Shown here: one piece after another, positions 15,098-22,676 of the stretch
Position numbering within the stretch: the first letter of the stretch is position 1
Layout of the letters: every line of letters starts with the position of its first letter
Assembly: GCA_045114775.1 (NCBI GenBank)
Contig: JBGULC010000042.1
Location: 62,001-126,000 of the forward strand
From: UBA3792 sp045114775
Lineage (GTDB): Bacteria; Bacillota; Clostridia; Christensenellales; CAG-138
Reading direction: 5' to 3'
DNA: 64,000 bases
Made by a program: the position numbers and the translations under genes
Notes under the pieces: model-generated
Seen by the model: the letters and a program-made list of their open reading frames with translations, nothing else
What the model was told of the DNA's origin: nothing
The model's database searches: none

Positions 15098-16474
15098 ATG
15101 GATTTTGAATCGATCAAAAAAGCGGCGCAGGACTATCTTCCGGCTATGACGAAGTTCCTCCGCGATCTCATCGCGATCCCCAGCGAGAGCTGTGAGGAGG
15201 AGGGCGTTATCCGGCGCACGATCGCCGAAATGGAAGCGCTCGGCTTCGACAAGGCGGAGATCGACCCGGAGGGCAACGCGCTCGGCTGGATGGGCGAGGG
15301 CAGCCGCATCATCGCGTTCGACGGGCACATCGACACCGTCGGCATCGGCAACATCGCAAACTGGGAGCACGATCCCTACAAGGGCTACGAGACCGACGAC
15401 GTCATCTACGGACGCGGCGGCTCCGATCAGGAGGGCGGCGTGGTCTCGGCGGTGTACGGCGCAAAGATCATGAAGGACCTCAATCTCATTCCCGCCGACA
15501 CGAAGATCCTCGTCGTCGCCTCCGTGCAGGAGGAGGACTGCGATGGCCTGTGCTGGCAGTACATCCATAAGGAGGACGGGATCACGCCCGAGTTCGTCGT
15601 CTCCACCGAGCCGACCGACGGCGGTATCTACCGCGGGCATCGCGGCCGCATGGAGATCCGTGTGGACGTCAAGGGCGTTTCGTGCCACGGCTCCGCGCCG
15701 GAGCGCGGCGACAACGCGATCTATAAGATGGCGGACATCCTCGAAGAGGTCCGCGCGCTGAACGAGAATTCGGCGACCGACTCTGACGAGATCAAGGGCC
15801 TCGTGAAGATGCTCGATCCGAAGTATAACCCAGAGCATTGGGAGGATGCGCGCTTCTTAGGCCGCGGCACGATCACCTGCTCGCAGATCTTTTACACCTC
15901 GCCGTCGCGCTGCGCAGTGGCGGACTCCTGCGCGGTCTCTCTGGACCGCCGCATGACCGCGGGCGAAACATGGGATTCCTGCCTCGAAGAGATCCGCAAT
16001 CTTCCGGCATGTAAGAAGTACGGCGACGACGTCAAGGTCTCGATGTATCTGTACGACCGTCCGGCGTGGACAGGGCTGAAGTACGAGACCGAGTGCTATT
16101 TCCCGACCTGGATCAACAAGGAGAGCGCGGCGCACGTGCAGGCGCTGGTCGACGCGCATAAGGCGCTGTTCGGCGATAAGCGCATCGGGCATCCCTCCGC
16201 AATGGACAAGCGCGATCGCCCTTTGATCGACAAGTGGACGTTCTCGACCAACGGCGTTTCGATTCAGGGCCGCTACGGCATCCCGTGCGTGGGCTTCGGA
16301 CCCGGCGCGGAATCGCAGGCGCACGCGCCGAACGAGATCACATGGAAGCAGGACCTCGTGACCTGCGCGGCGCTCTATGCCGCGGTCCCGATGTGCTATA
16401 AGCCCGAAAACCGCACGGACGACGTGACCGAATACCGCGCGGGCAGGACCGACACCAAGTTTGCAAACGACTGA
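15098..16474 (+). CDS. ygeY: YgeY family M20-type metallohydrolase
   Basis: 458 residues. An M20 peptidase/deacetylase domain is visible: metal-binding FDGHIDTVG near residue 75, GRGGSDQEGGV for the second metal ligand, and the catalytic EEDCDGLCW. Length and details match YgeY, the hydrolase encoded with ygeW and carbamate kinase in selenium-linked purine and ureide catabolism loci. Ribosome binding site AAAGGAAAAAGG. It sits 9 bases before ygeW. No selenium-dependent molybdenum hydroxylase gene is in the window, so the substrate here is open. Confidence 0.9.
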   Translation: MDFESIKKAAQDYLPAMTKFLRDLIAIPSESCEEEGVIRRTIAEMEALGFDKAEIDPEGNALGWMGEGSRIIAFDGHIDTVGIGNIANWEHDPYKGYETDDVIYGRGGSDQEGGVVSAVYGAKIMKDLNLIPADTKILVVASVQEEDCDGLCWQYIHKEDGITPEFVVSTEPTDGGIYRGHRGRMEIRVDVKGVSCHGSAPERGDNAIYKMADILEEVRALNENSATDSDEIKGLVKMLDPKYNPEHWEDARFLGRGTITCSQIFYTSPSRCAVADSCAVSLDRRMTAGETWDSCLEEIRNLPACKKYGDDVKVSMYLYDRPAWTGLKYETECYFPTWINKESAAHVQALVDAHKALFGDKRIGHPSAMDKRDRPLIDKWTFSTNGVSIQGRYGIPCVGFGPGAESQAHAPNEITWKQDLVTCAALYAAVPMCYKPENRTDDVTEYRAGRTDTKFAND

Positions 16475-16483
16475 GGAGGAGTT

Positions 16484-17707
16484 ATGAGCAACGTCAAGAA
16501 GTATACCGATAAGCTGGATCAACTGAAGTTCGACGAAATGTACAACGGCGACTTTTTCCTGACCTGGGAAAAGACCGACGACGAGATCGCGGCGGTGTTC
16601 ACCGTGGCGGACGCGCTGCGTCACCTTCGTGAAAACAATATCTCCTGCAAGATCTTCGACTCGGGCCTCGGCATCTCGCTGTTCCGCGACAACTCCACCC
16701 GCACGCGCTTCAGCTTCGCGTCGGCCTGCAACCTCCTCGGTCTGGAAGTACAGGACCTCGACGAGGGCAAGAGCCAGATCGCGCACGGCGAAACGGTCCG
16801 CGAGACCGCGAACATGATCTCGTTCATGGCGGACGTCATCGGCATCCGCGATGACATGTACATCGGCAAGGGCAATACCTATATGCACAACGTCGTGAAC
16901 GCCGTCACCGAGGGCAACAAGGCGGGCGTATTGGAACAGAAGCCGACGCTCGTGAACCTCCAGTGCGACATCGACCACCCGACGCAGTGCATGGCGGACA
17001 TGCTGCACGTCATCCATACGCTCGGCGGATCCGACGACCTCGACGAGGCGATCCAAAACCTCAAGGGCAAGAAGGTCGCGATGACCTGGGCGTACAGCCC
17101 GTCGTACGGGAAGCCGCTTTCCGTGCCGCAGGGCGTTTCGGGGCTCTTTACCCGGTTCGGCATGGACGTCACGCTTGCATATCCCGAGGGCTATGAGATC
17201 ATGGACGACGTCGTCAAGGTCGCGGAGGAGAACTGCAAAAAGTCCGGCGCTTCTTTTAAGATCACGCACGACATGAAGGAAGCGTTCCGTGACGCGGACA
17301 TCGTCTATCCGAAATCCTGGGCGCCCTATAAGGCCATGGAGGAGCGCACGGAGCTGTACGGCAACGGCGATCTCGAGGGCATCAAAGCGCTCGAAAAGCG
17401 TCTCCTCGCCCAGAACGCGGAGCATAAGGACTGGGAATGCACAGAGGAGATGATGAAGCTCACCAAGGACGGCAAAGCGCTGTATCTCCACTGCCTGCCC
17501 GCCGACATCACCGACGTAAGCTGCGAAGCGGGCGAGGTCGCGGCAAGCGTTTTCGACCGCTATCGCGATCCTTTGTACAAGCAGGCGTCCTTCAAACCGT
17601 ACATCATCGCGGCAATGATCTTCCTCGCGAAGGTCAAAAACCCGCAGGCGACGCTCTTAAAGCTCGAAGCCGACGCGAAAAAGCGCTGGGAGGGCGGAGA
17701 AAACTGA
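16484..17707 (+). CDS. ygeW: Knotted carbamoyltransferase YgeW
   Basis: 407 residues, longer than ornithine carbamoyltransferase and typical of YgeW. The carbamoyl-phosphate site FRDNSTRTRFSFASA, DHPTQCMADM and the C-terminal HCLPAD are present. YgeW-type enzymes are thought to handle a ureide (for example oxalurate-like or 2,3-diureidopropionate substrates), not ornithine; their true reaction is unsettled. GGAGGAG precedes the ATG. Carbamoyl phosphate formed by it would suit the carbamate kinase encoded at 22677, which is separated here by 5 kb. Confidence 0.9.
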   Translation: MSNVKKYTDKLDQLKFDEMYNGDFFLTWEKTDDEIAAVFTVADALRHLRENNISCKIFDSGLGISLFRDNSTRTRFSFASACNLLGLEVQDLDEGKSQIAHGETVRETANMISFMADVIGIRDDMYIGKGNTYMHNVVNAVTEGNKAGVLEQKPTLVNLQCDIDHPTQCMADMLHVIHTLGGSDDLDEAIQNLKGKKVAMTWAYSPSYGKPLSVPQGVSGLFTRFGMDVTLAYPEGYEIMDDVVKVAEENCKKSGASFKITHDMKEAFRDADIVYPKSWAPYKAMEERTELYGNGDLEGIKALEKRLLAQNAEHKDWECTEEMMKLTKDGKALYLHCLPADITDVSCEAGEVAASVFDRYRDPLYKQASFKPYIIAAMIFLAKVKNPQATLLKLEADAKKRWEGGEN

Positions 17708-17721
17708 ATCACCGTATAAAC

Positions 17722-17751
17722 AAGGACCGCCGAATCGCCGGCGGTCCTTTT
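17722..17751 (+). terminator. Terminator of the ygeY-ygeW operon
   Basis: AAGGACCGCCG pairs with CGGCGGTCCTT around AATCGC, followed by TT. Confidence 0.85.
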
Positions 17752-17919
17752 GCATTCGTGTCAACGGTATCATAGGAGAGGATCGTACCCGCTCGCTGAA
17801 GAAGTATGTCATATCAGGCAGGAAGTATATTGCTGTAGAAACATGCATCGTATGTCTGCAGACGGCTGCAGTTACAGCGAATCCTGTGCTGCCTCGATTT
17901 TTTCTCTATTGTAAACATT

Positions 17920-17949
17920 AATCCGTTGAAAACCGGTTTTCAGTGGATT
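17920..17949. promoter_or_regulatory. 30-bp near-perfect palindrome
   Basis: The centre TGAAAACCGGTTTTCA (17927-17942) is a perfect 16-bp palindrome, extended outward by AATCC and GGATT with GT opposite GT. It could be a dimer-binding operator or part of a 3' structure downstream of the candidate small RNA. No partner gene is obvious. Confidence 0.5.
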
Positions 17950-17955
17950 GAATTG

Positions 17956-18075
17956 TAAATCAAAACCGCCCCGGGGTGAGGGCGGTCTTGACAAGGATAG
18001 AGGGGGGGTAATGATAAGGAGGAGTCCTTATTGTCAATCGGTCGGCAGGAGGGGTAACCCGCTTTCCTTTTGATG
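17956..18075 (-). ncRNA. Candidate C-rich small RNA
   Basis: On the minus strand a TATACT -10 box (18081-18086) precedes a stretch without a protein frame that contains three pyrimidine-rich blocks complementary to Shine-Dalgarno sequences: CCCCTCCTG (18046-18054), GGACTCCTCC (18016-18025) and ACCCCCCCTC (18000-18009). It ends in a strong terminator: ACCGCCC/GGGCGGT (17965-17986) followed by TTTTGATTT. This build resembles Gram-positive C-rich small RNAs that pair with ribosome binding sites. The -35 is poor. Boundaries are approximate and expression is inference. Confidence 0.45.
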
Positions 18076-18239
18076 GCTTTAGTATAAACCGTAAATGCGT
18101 CAAAAATGCGTTATCCATGTGAAAGAACCGTCACAAGAATGTGAAGAAAATGCAAACTGTAAACGTTCTGTTTGTCTTTCAAGGAGATTTAAAGCAGGGC
18201 AAAGCCACTTAGCATCATCGAGGCAAAACGATCAGCGTG

Positions 18240-18465
18240 CAACCAACCACGCAACCAACCTAACAACCACCCCGCTGACAGCCAATTGGCGCGCGAGTGC
18301 TCGGCTTGAAACCAACCAGTCAATCAACCGAGCAACCACTGTCATCAGAAGACAACACCTGAAGAAGAATGTGAGAAAAGGTCCGATCATCCGGACCTTT
18401 TTGCGGTTTTGTGGTTCGGAAGGGTAAAGGCGTTTTGGTTGGTTAAGTGGTAGGTTGGTTGGTTG
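18240..18465. repeat. AACCAACC-rich arrays on opposite strands around a terminator
   Basis: The plus strand carries repeated AACCAACC and AACCAC units at 18240-18273 and 18308-18339. The complementary GGTTGGTT units lie at 18437-18444 and 18453-18465. The two sides could pair over the 18376-18402 hairpin. The stretch is not convincing as protein code in any frame. The gap 17752-19208 as a whole has no credible protein gene. Confidence 0.6.
18376..18402 (+). terminator. Orphan Rho-independent terminator
   Basis: AAAAGGTCCG pairs with CGGACCTTTT around ATCATC, followed by T. No protein gene ends just upstream, so it may close an untranslated RNA beginning somewhere after 18090. Confidence 0.7.
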
Positions 18466-18656
18466 AAAACAATATAAAATCAGAAACGCGGCACAGTCAT
18501 GTACGGGTTGAAAACGGGTCGGAAGTGTATGGGGCGTCAGAAAACACATTTGCCGCAAACGGCAAAAAGAAGTTTGCTCTTACTTAGAAGGTTCCGTCAG
18601 CCGGATGAGACGTCCGCACAGAAAAGCCGTTGGGAGGACGTCGACCCCGGCCTGCC

Positions 18657-18862
18657 GCCCGCGCCGCGGCACAACCTTGCTCTCCCTGTGGATGGCACGC
18701 GCGATGGTACGCGCGGGAAGCGCGCGAATTACCGCCGTAAAGGAGCGAAGCGGAGTGGAGCTTGAGGAAGCGCGCGATCTACCGAAGCAACGAAGCGAAG
18801 TGTTATAAGGGAGGGCGGCGAGGAACGAGCCGGGAGGGTTGTCGATATCCCCCGCGCCGCGG
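18657..18862 (+). repeat. Family A repeat, long form with about 118 bases in the hairpin loop
   Basis: The flanks are those of the short copy at 19035-19125 (GCCCGCGCCGCGGCACAA on the left, GGGTTGTCGATATCCC on the right). Between CTCTCCCTGTGG and AGGGAGGGCGGCGAGG, about 18691-18808 is inserted, with GGTACGCGCGGGAAGCGCGC and AACGAAGCGAAGTGTTATAA blocks also seen in the copy at 2506-2611. Confidence 0.75.
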
Positions 18863-18886
18863 CATTACACCTTCGGTGCGTGAAAA

Positions 18887-19003
18887 CACCTCATCCGCCT
18901 TCGCTCACGCTACGGCACCTTCCCCTCAAGGGGAAGGCTTTTGGCTCGTGCATACGGAGGCTTCTCCTTGAGGAGAAGCTCCGCCGAAGGCGGTGATGAG
19001 GTG
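18887..19003. repeat. Inverted pair of family B repeats
   Basis: A reverse copy (18887-18943) starts CACCTCATCCG and contains CCTTCCCCTCAAGGGGAAGG. A forward copy (18960-19003) contains CTTCTCCTTGAGGAGAAG and ends GATGAGGTG. Further copies lie at 22484-22538, 61562-61609 and 61671-61722. Confidence 0.8.
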
Positions 19004-19034
19004 TCAACCGGAGCGGCATCATGCCCGGAAATCC

Positions 19035-19125
19035 GCCCGCGCCGCGGCACAATCTTGCCCTCCCTGTGAAAGGGAGGGTGGCGAGGAACGAGCCGGGAGG
19101 GTTGTCGATATCCCCCGCGCCGCGG
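19035..19125 (+). repeat. Family A repeat, short form
   Basis: CCCTCCCTGTG/AAAGGGAGGG hairpin plus TGGCGAGGAACGAGCCGGGA, bounded on both sides by CCCGCGCCGCGGC. The boundary repeats are shared with the long copy 200 bases upstream. Confidence 0.8.
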
Positions 19126-19137
19126 CAATCTTTTTCC

Positions 19138-19166
19138 TTGCGCGCGGGCAGGGGATGTGATACAAT
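19138..19166 (+). promoter_or_regulatory. Predicted promoter of the secreted repeat protein gene
   Basis: TTGCGC (19138-19143), 17 bases, TACAAT (19161-19166); it begins right after the family A repeat. Confidence 0.6.
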
Positions 19167-19208
19167 ATATAATTGGGAAAACAGAAATCACATAAGGGGG
19201 TTTTTGAT

Positions 19209-22200
19209 ATGAAACGGAACGGAACCGGGCGGCTTCTTGCGGGGCTTTTGGCGCTCGTCATTGTCCTTGTGCTGCTGCCGGTCGGCGCGGCAAAGGCGGA
19301 CGAAGGATTCCTTACTGTCGGCGACACATATATCGATCTGACGCAGAACGGCAGCTACTGTGACGGCAAGGTCGTGTTCGAGATCATCGACGGCAAGAAC
19401 GTCCTGACGCTGAACGATTATAAGCTCGAGAATTATAACGGAGACGGCATCAGCGCACGCGGGATCGACCTTACGATCGTCGGCAGCGCAGAGATCGGCG
19501 TGACCGATGCGACCTCATCTGCAATTTATATAATCGAGGGCAGTCTGACGCTGAACGGGGATTTTACCCTGCGCGCACAGTGTGTGAACTTCCCAGCACT
19601 TTTTGTCGACGGCAATCTCACCGTTGAGGGCGGCGCGCTGGACGTCGAGAATACCGACGAAAGTGGCCAAGCCATTTACGTTAACAGCACGATGACGGTC
19701 AACGGCGGCACGGTCCACGCCAAGGCAAACAAAGCAGCGATTTCTGCCAGCATCACCCTGAACAACGACGAGGCTTACCTTTTGGGCGATGAAGACGCCT
19801 CCGAGGTGATGATCGGCAAGCTCGTCGAGTACTCGCTCTATGTCGGCGGCGTGCAGGTCACAAATGCGAATCAGCGCGATATCTTCGGGGACGGCACGGC
19901 GAAGTTCGAGATCATCGACGGCGAAAACGTCCTGACGCTGAACGATTATAAGCTCGAGAATTATAACAGCAGCGGCATCTACGCAGACGGGATCGACCTT
20001 ACGATCGTCGGCAGTGCAGAGATCAGCGTGACCGCATCTGCAATCGCTGTAAACGGCAATCTGACGCTGAACGGGGACTTTACCCTGCGCGCAGACAGAC
20101 AGACCGGCGCGGCACTTGTTGTCGTCGGCAATCTCACCGTCGAGGGCGGCGCGCTGGATGTCGAGAATACTTACGAAGGGAATGGAGCCATCAGTATTCC
20201 AGGCACCATGACGGTCAACGGCGGTACGGTCCACGCCAAGGCAAACGGCACAAATGCGATTTATGCGCGCATCATTCTGAACAACGGCGAGCAGTACCTT
20301 TTGGGCGATGCATACGCCTCCGAGGTGTTCATCGGCAAACAATACCCGCTCTGGGTCGGCGACGAACAGGTCACCGATCTCAACAAGGGCGATATCTTCG
20401 GGGACGGCACGGCGAAGTTCGAGATCATCGACGGCAGGAACGTCCTGACGCTGAACGATTATAAGCTCGAGAATTATAACGGCGTCGGCATCTCCGCAGA
20501 TGGGATCGACCTTACGATCGTCGGCAGCGCAGAGATCGGCGTGACCGGTGCGGCCTCATCTGCGATCTCAGTATACGAGGGCAATCTGACGCTGAACGGG
20601 GACTTTACCCTGCGCGCGCAGTGTGAGAACGGCATGGCACTTTTTCTCTTCGGCTATCTCACCGTCGAGGGCGGCGCGCTGGACGTCGAGAATACCGGCG
20701 AAGGGTCCGAAGCCATCTACGCACACGGCGCCATGACGGTCAACAGCGGTACGGTCCACGCCAAGGCAAACGGTGCAAAGGCGATTTCTGCATACAGCAT
20801 CACCCTGAACAACGGCGAACAATACCTTTTGGGCGATGCAAACGCCTACGAGGTGATGATCGGCGTCGGATACACGATCACGTTCGTCAATGAGGACGGC
20901 ACGGAGCTGCAAAGCGGCGCGGTCGCCGTCGGCGAGACGCCCGCATACACCGGCGAAGAACCGACCAAGCCCGCGACTGCGCAGTACACCTATACCTTTG
21001 CGGGCTGGAAGGATGAAAACGGGATCGAATACGGACTGACGGACGATCTGCCCGCGGTCACCGGTGAAATGACCTATACGGCGATCTATACAAGTACGGT
21101 CAACGAGTACACGATCACGTTTGTAAACGAGGACGGCACGGAGCTGCAGAGCGGCAAGGTCGCCTACGGCGAGACGCCCGAATACAACGGCGAAACGCCG
21201 ACCAAGGAAAAGACGCTGCGGTTTGAATACACGTTTGCGGGCTGGGATCCGGAGATCGTGCCGGTCACCGGGGAGGCGACCTACACCGCCGTCTTTACGG
21301 AATCGCTGCTGCATCCGATCTTCATCTGCGACGACGTGGATGCTATGGATGCGGTCGTGAAGGAGGGAGGCGAAACGCTGTACCGCTATGACGTCACCGT
21401 GACGGATCTTCTGGACGGCGCGGTCGAGGTCAACAGCGCGCAGATCTTTATGACCTACGATCACGACAAGCTGGAGCTGAAGCGCGGCGAAGGCCCGTTC
21501 GACTGGACGATCAACGACGCGCGCAATACGATTTCTGCGGCGTGGGCAAGCGATTCGACGACGACGTTCAAAAACGGCGACGTCGTGCTGACGCTGTACT
21601 TTGCGGCGAAGAACGTCGCGCCGGGCGAGACCGTCGCGATCGGCTTTGCGCAGAATAATCTCGGTTACGGCAGCGCGCTGTCGTTTGTGGAAGAAGGCGA
21701 GACGACGGAGTTCTTCGCGGTCACGCAGGACGGCAGCATCACGTTTGCGGCGCCCGAGCGTTTCACGATCGCGGGCGAGGATATGCTTTCCGGCGACGTC
21801 TATGCGATCGAGGACGGCAAGATCCTGTATCGGTATGACATTCGCGTGAAGGATCTGCCCGAAGCGGGGCTCTGGATCAACAGCGCGCAGGTCTTTGTGG
21901 AATTCGATCATACGGTGCTTGCGGCGGCAAAGACCGAGGGCAAGCTCGACTGGACGGTCAGCGGGAAGGACAACAAGCTGATGGCGGTCTGGGCAAGCGA
22001 TACGGACGTGCTGCTCAGCAAGGACGAGGTGATCCTGACGCTGTGGTTCGAGAAGATCGGCGAAGCGCCGGAGGACGGCAGAGTGCCGGTCACGTTCACG
22101 ACGAACCTGATGGGCAACGCGAGCGCGGCGTCGATCGCGTTCTTCGGCACGGTTCTGGAGCTTGAGGCGGACACGATAGACGGCAGCATCACGTTCGAGG

Positions 22201-22415
22201 AGGTCGTATACGGCGACGTGAACTGCGACGGCGTGATCACGTCGGCGGACGCGGCGCTCGTACTGCGTGCGATCGTGGGACTGTCCGAACTGTCCATGCG
22301 CGGCGCGCTGAATGCGGACGTGGACGGCGATCTGGAGATCACGGCGGCGGACGCGGCGACGATCCTGCGTTACATCGTCGGCCTGATCGACGTCTTCCCT
22401 GTGGAAGAGCCGTAA
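19209..22415 (+). CDS. Large secreted protein with beta-helix-like repeats, two cohesin-like domains and a C-terminal dockerin
   Basis: 1068 residues from the ATG at 19209 (AGGGGG eight bases before). A signal peptide covers residues 1-28. Residues about 35-555 form three tandem repeats of roughly 172 residues, each with NVLTLNDYKLENYN, IDLTIVGSAEI, LTLNGDFTLRA and MTVN(G/S)GTVHAKAN, probably a beta-solenoid. Two InlB/MucBP-like repeats follow (555-695; YTITFVNEDGTELQSG, YTFAGW). Two cohesin-like beta domains lie at about 700-848 and 850-996 (INSAQ/VNSAQ...FDH, LTLWF/LTLYF). A type I dockerin closes the protein (about 998-1065) with two calcium loops, NCDGVITSADAALVLRAIVG and DVDGDLEITAADAATILRYI. 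It should act outside the cell as an adhesin or scaffold. No sortase motif is seen; the dockerin may dock it to another cohesin. Domain calls are from visible motifs. Confidence 0.85.
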   Translation: MKRNGTGRLLAGLLALVIVLVLLPVGAAKADEGFLTVGDTYIDLTQNGSYCDGKVVFEIIDGKNVLTLNDYKLENYNGDGISARGIDLTIVGSAEIGVTDATSSAIYIIEGSLTLNGDFTLRAQCVNFPALFVDGNLTVEGGALDVENTDESGQAIYVNSTMTVNGGTVHAKANKAAISASITLNNDEAYLLGDEDASEVMIGKLVEYSLYVGGVQVTNANQRDIFGDGTAKFEIIDGENVLTLNDYKLENYNSSGIYADGIDLTIVGSAEISVTASAIAVNGNLTLNGDFTLRADRQTGAALVVVGNLTVEGGALDVENTYEGNGAISIPGTMTVNGGTVHAKANGTNAIYARIILNNGEQYLLGDAYASEVFIGKQYPLWVGDEQVTDLNKGDIFGDGTAKFEIIDGRNVLTLNDYKLENYNGVGISADGIDLTIVGSAEIGVTGAASSAISVYEGNLTLNGDFTLRAQCENGMALFLFGYLTVEGGALDVENTGEGSEAIYAHGAMTVNSGTVHAKANGAKAISAYSITLNNGEQYLLGDANAYEVMIGVGYTITFVNEDGTELQSGAVAVGETPAYTGEEPTKPATAQYTYTFAGWKDENGIEYGLTDDLPAVTGEMTYTAIYTSTVNEYTITFVNEDGTELQSGKVAYGETPEYNGETPTKEKTLRFEYTFAGWDPEIVPVTGEATYTAVFTESLLHPIFICDDVDAMDAVVKEGGETLYRYDVTVTDLLDGAVEVNSAQIFMTYDHDKLELKRGEGPFDWTINDARNTISAAWASDSTTTFKNGDVVLTLYFAAKNVAPGETVAIGFAQNNLGYGSALSFVEEGETTEFFAVTQDGSITFAAPERFTIAGEDMLSGDVYAIEDGKILYRYDIRVKDLPEAGLWINSAQVFVEFDHTVLAAAKTEGKLDWTVSGKDNKLMAVWASDTDVLLSKDEVILTLWFEKIGEAPEDGRVPVTFTTNLMGNASAASIAFFGTVLELEADTIDGSITFEEVVYGDVNCDGVITSADAALVLRAIVGLSELSMRGALNADVDGDLEITAADAATILRYIVGLIDVFPVEEP

Positions 22416-22431
22416 GCGAAAACGAACCTTC

Positions 22432-22456
22432 AGCCCCCCTTTGCGGGGGCTTTTTT
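22432..22456 (+). terminator. Terminator of the secreted repeat protein gene
   Basis: AGCCCCC/GGGGGCT stem followed by TTTTTT, 17 bases after the stop. Confidence 0.9.
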
Positions 22457-22483
22457 CGTGCGGCGAAGCCTCTGCGCGCGCCC

Positions 22484-22538
22484 AAAAGCCTTCCCCTTGA
22501 GGGGAAGGTGGCGAAGCGGCAGCGAGCCGGATGAGGTG
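22484..22538 (+). repeat. Family B intergenic repeat
   Basis: CCTTCCCCTTGAGGGGAAGG, then TGGCGAAGCGGCAGCGAGCC and GGATGAGGTG, between the terminator and the arcC promoter. Confidence 0.85.
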
Positions 22539-22602
22539 GACGCGCTTTTCGCGGATCCGTGTATTGCTGCGCCGCGGACAACGATATATTCCGCGCGCTC
22601 GG

Positions 22603-22631
22603 TTGACAAGGCGGGGGCGGGCTTTTATAAT
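22603..22631 (+). promoter_or_regulatory. Consensus promoter of arcC
   Basis: Perfect TTGACA (22603-22608), 17 bases, perfect TATAAT (22626-22631). The best promoter match in the window, implying strong constitutive potential. Confidence 0.9.
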
Positions 22632-22676
22632 AAATGCGGTATAAACCGTGCATGGCACGTCAGGAGGATAGAATTC

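Noticed and set aside
18190..18240. Possible riboswitch (GGGCAAAGCCAC resembles part of the GEMM c-di-GMP motif)
   Set aside because: The second half of the motif and the paired arms needed for a GEMM fold are not present, and no gene follows.
18095..18427. Plus-strand frame of about 110 codons over the AACCAACC arrays
   Set aside because: No ribosome binding site, low-complexity Thr/Asn/Arg content from the repeat, and it runs through the terminator hairpin.
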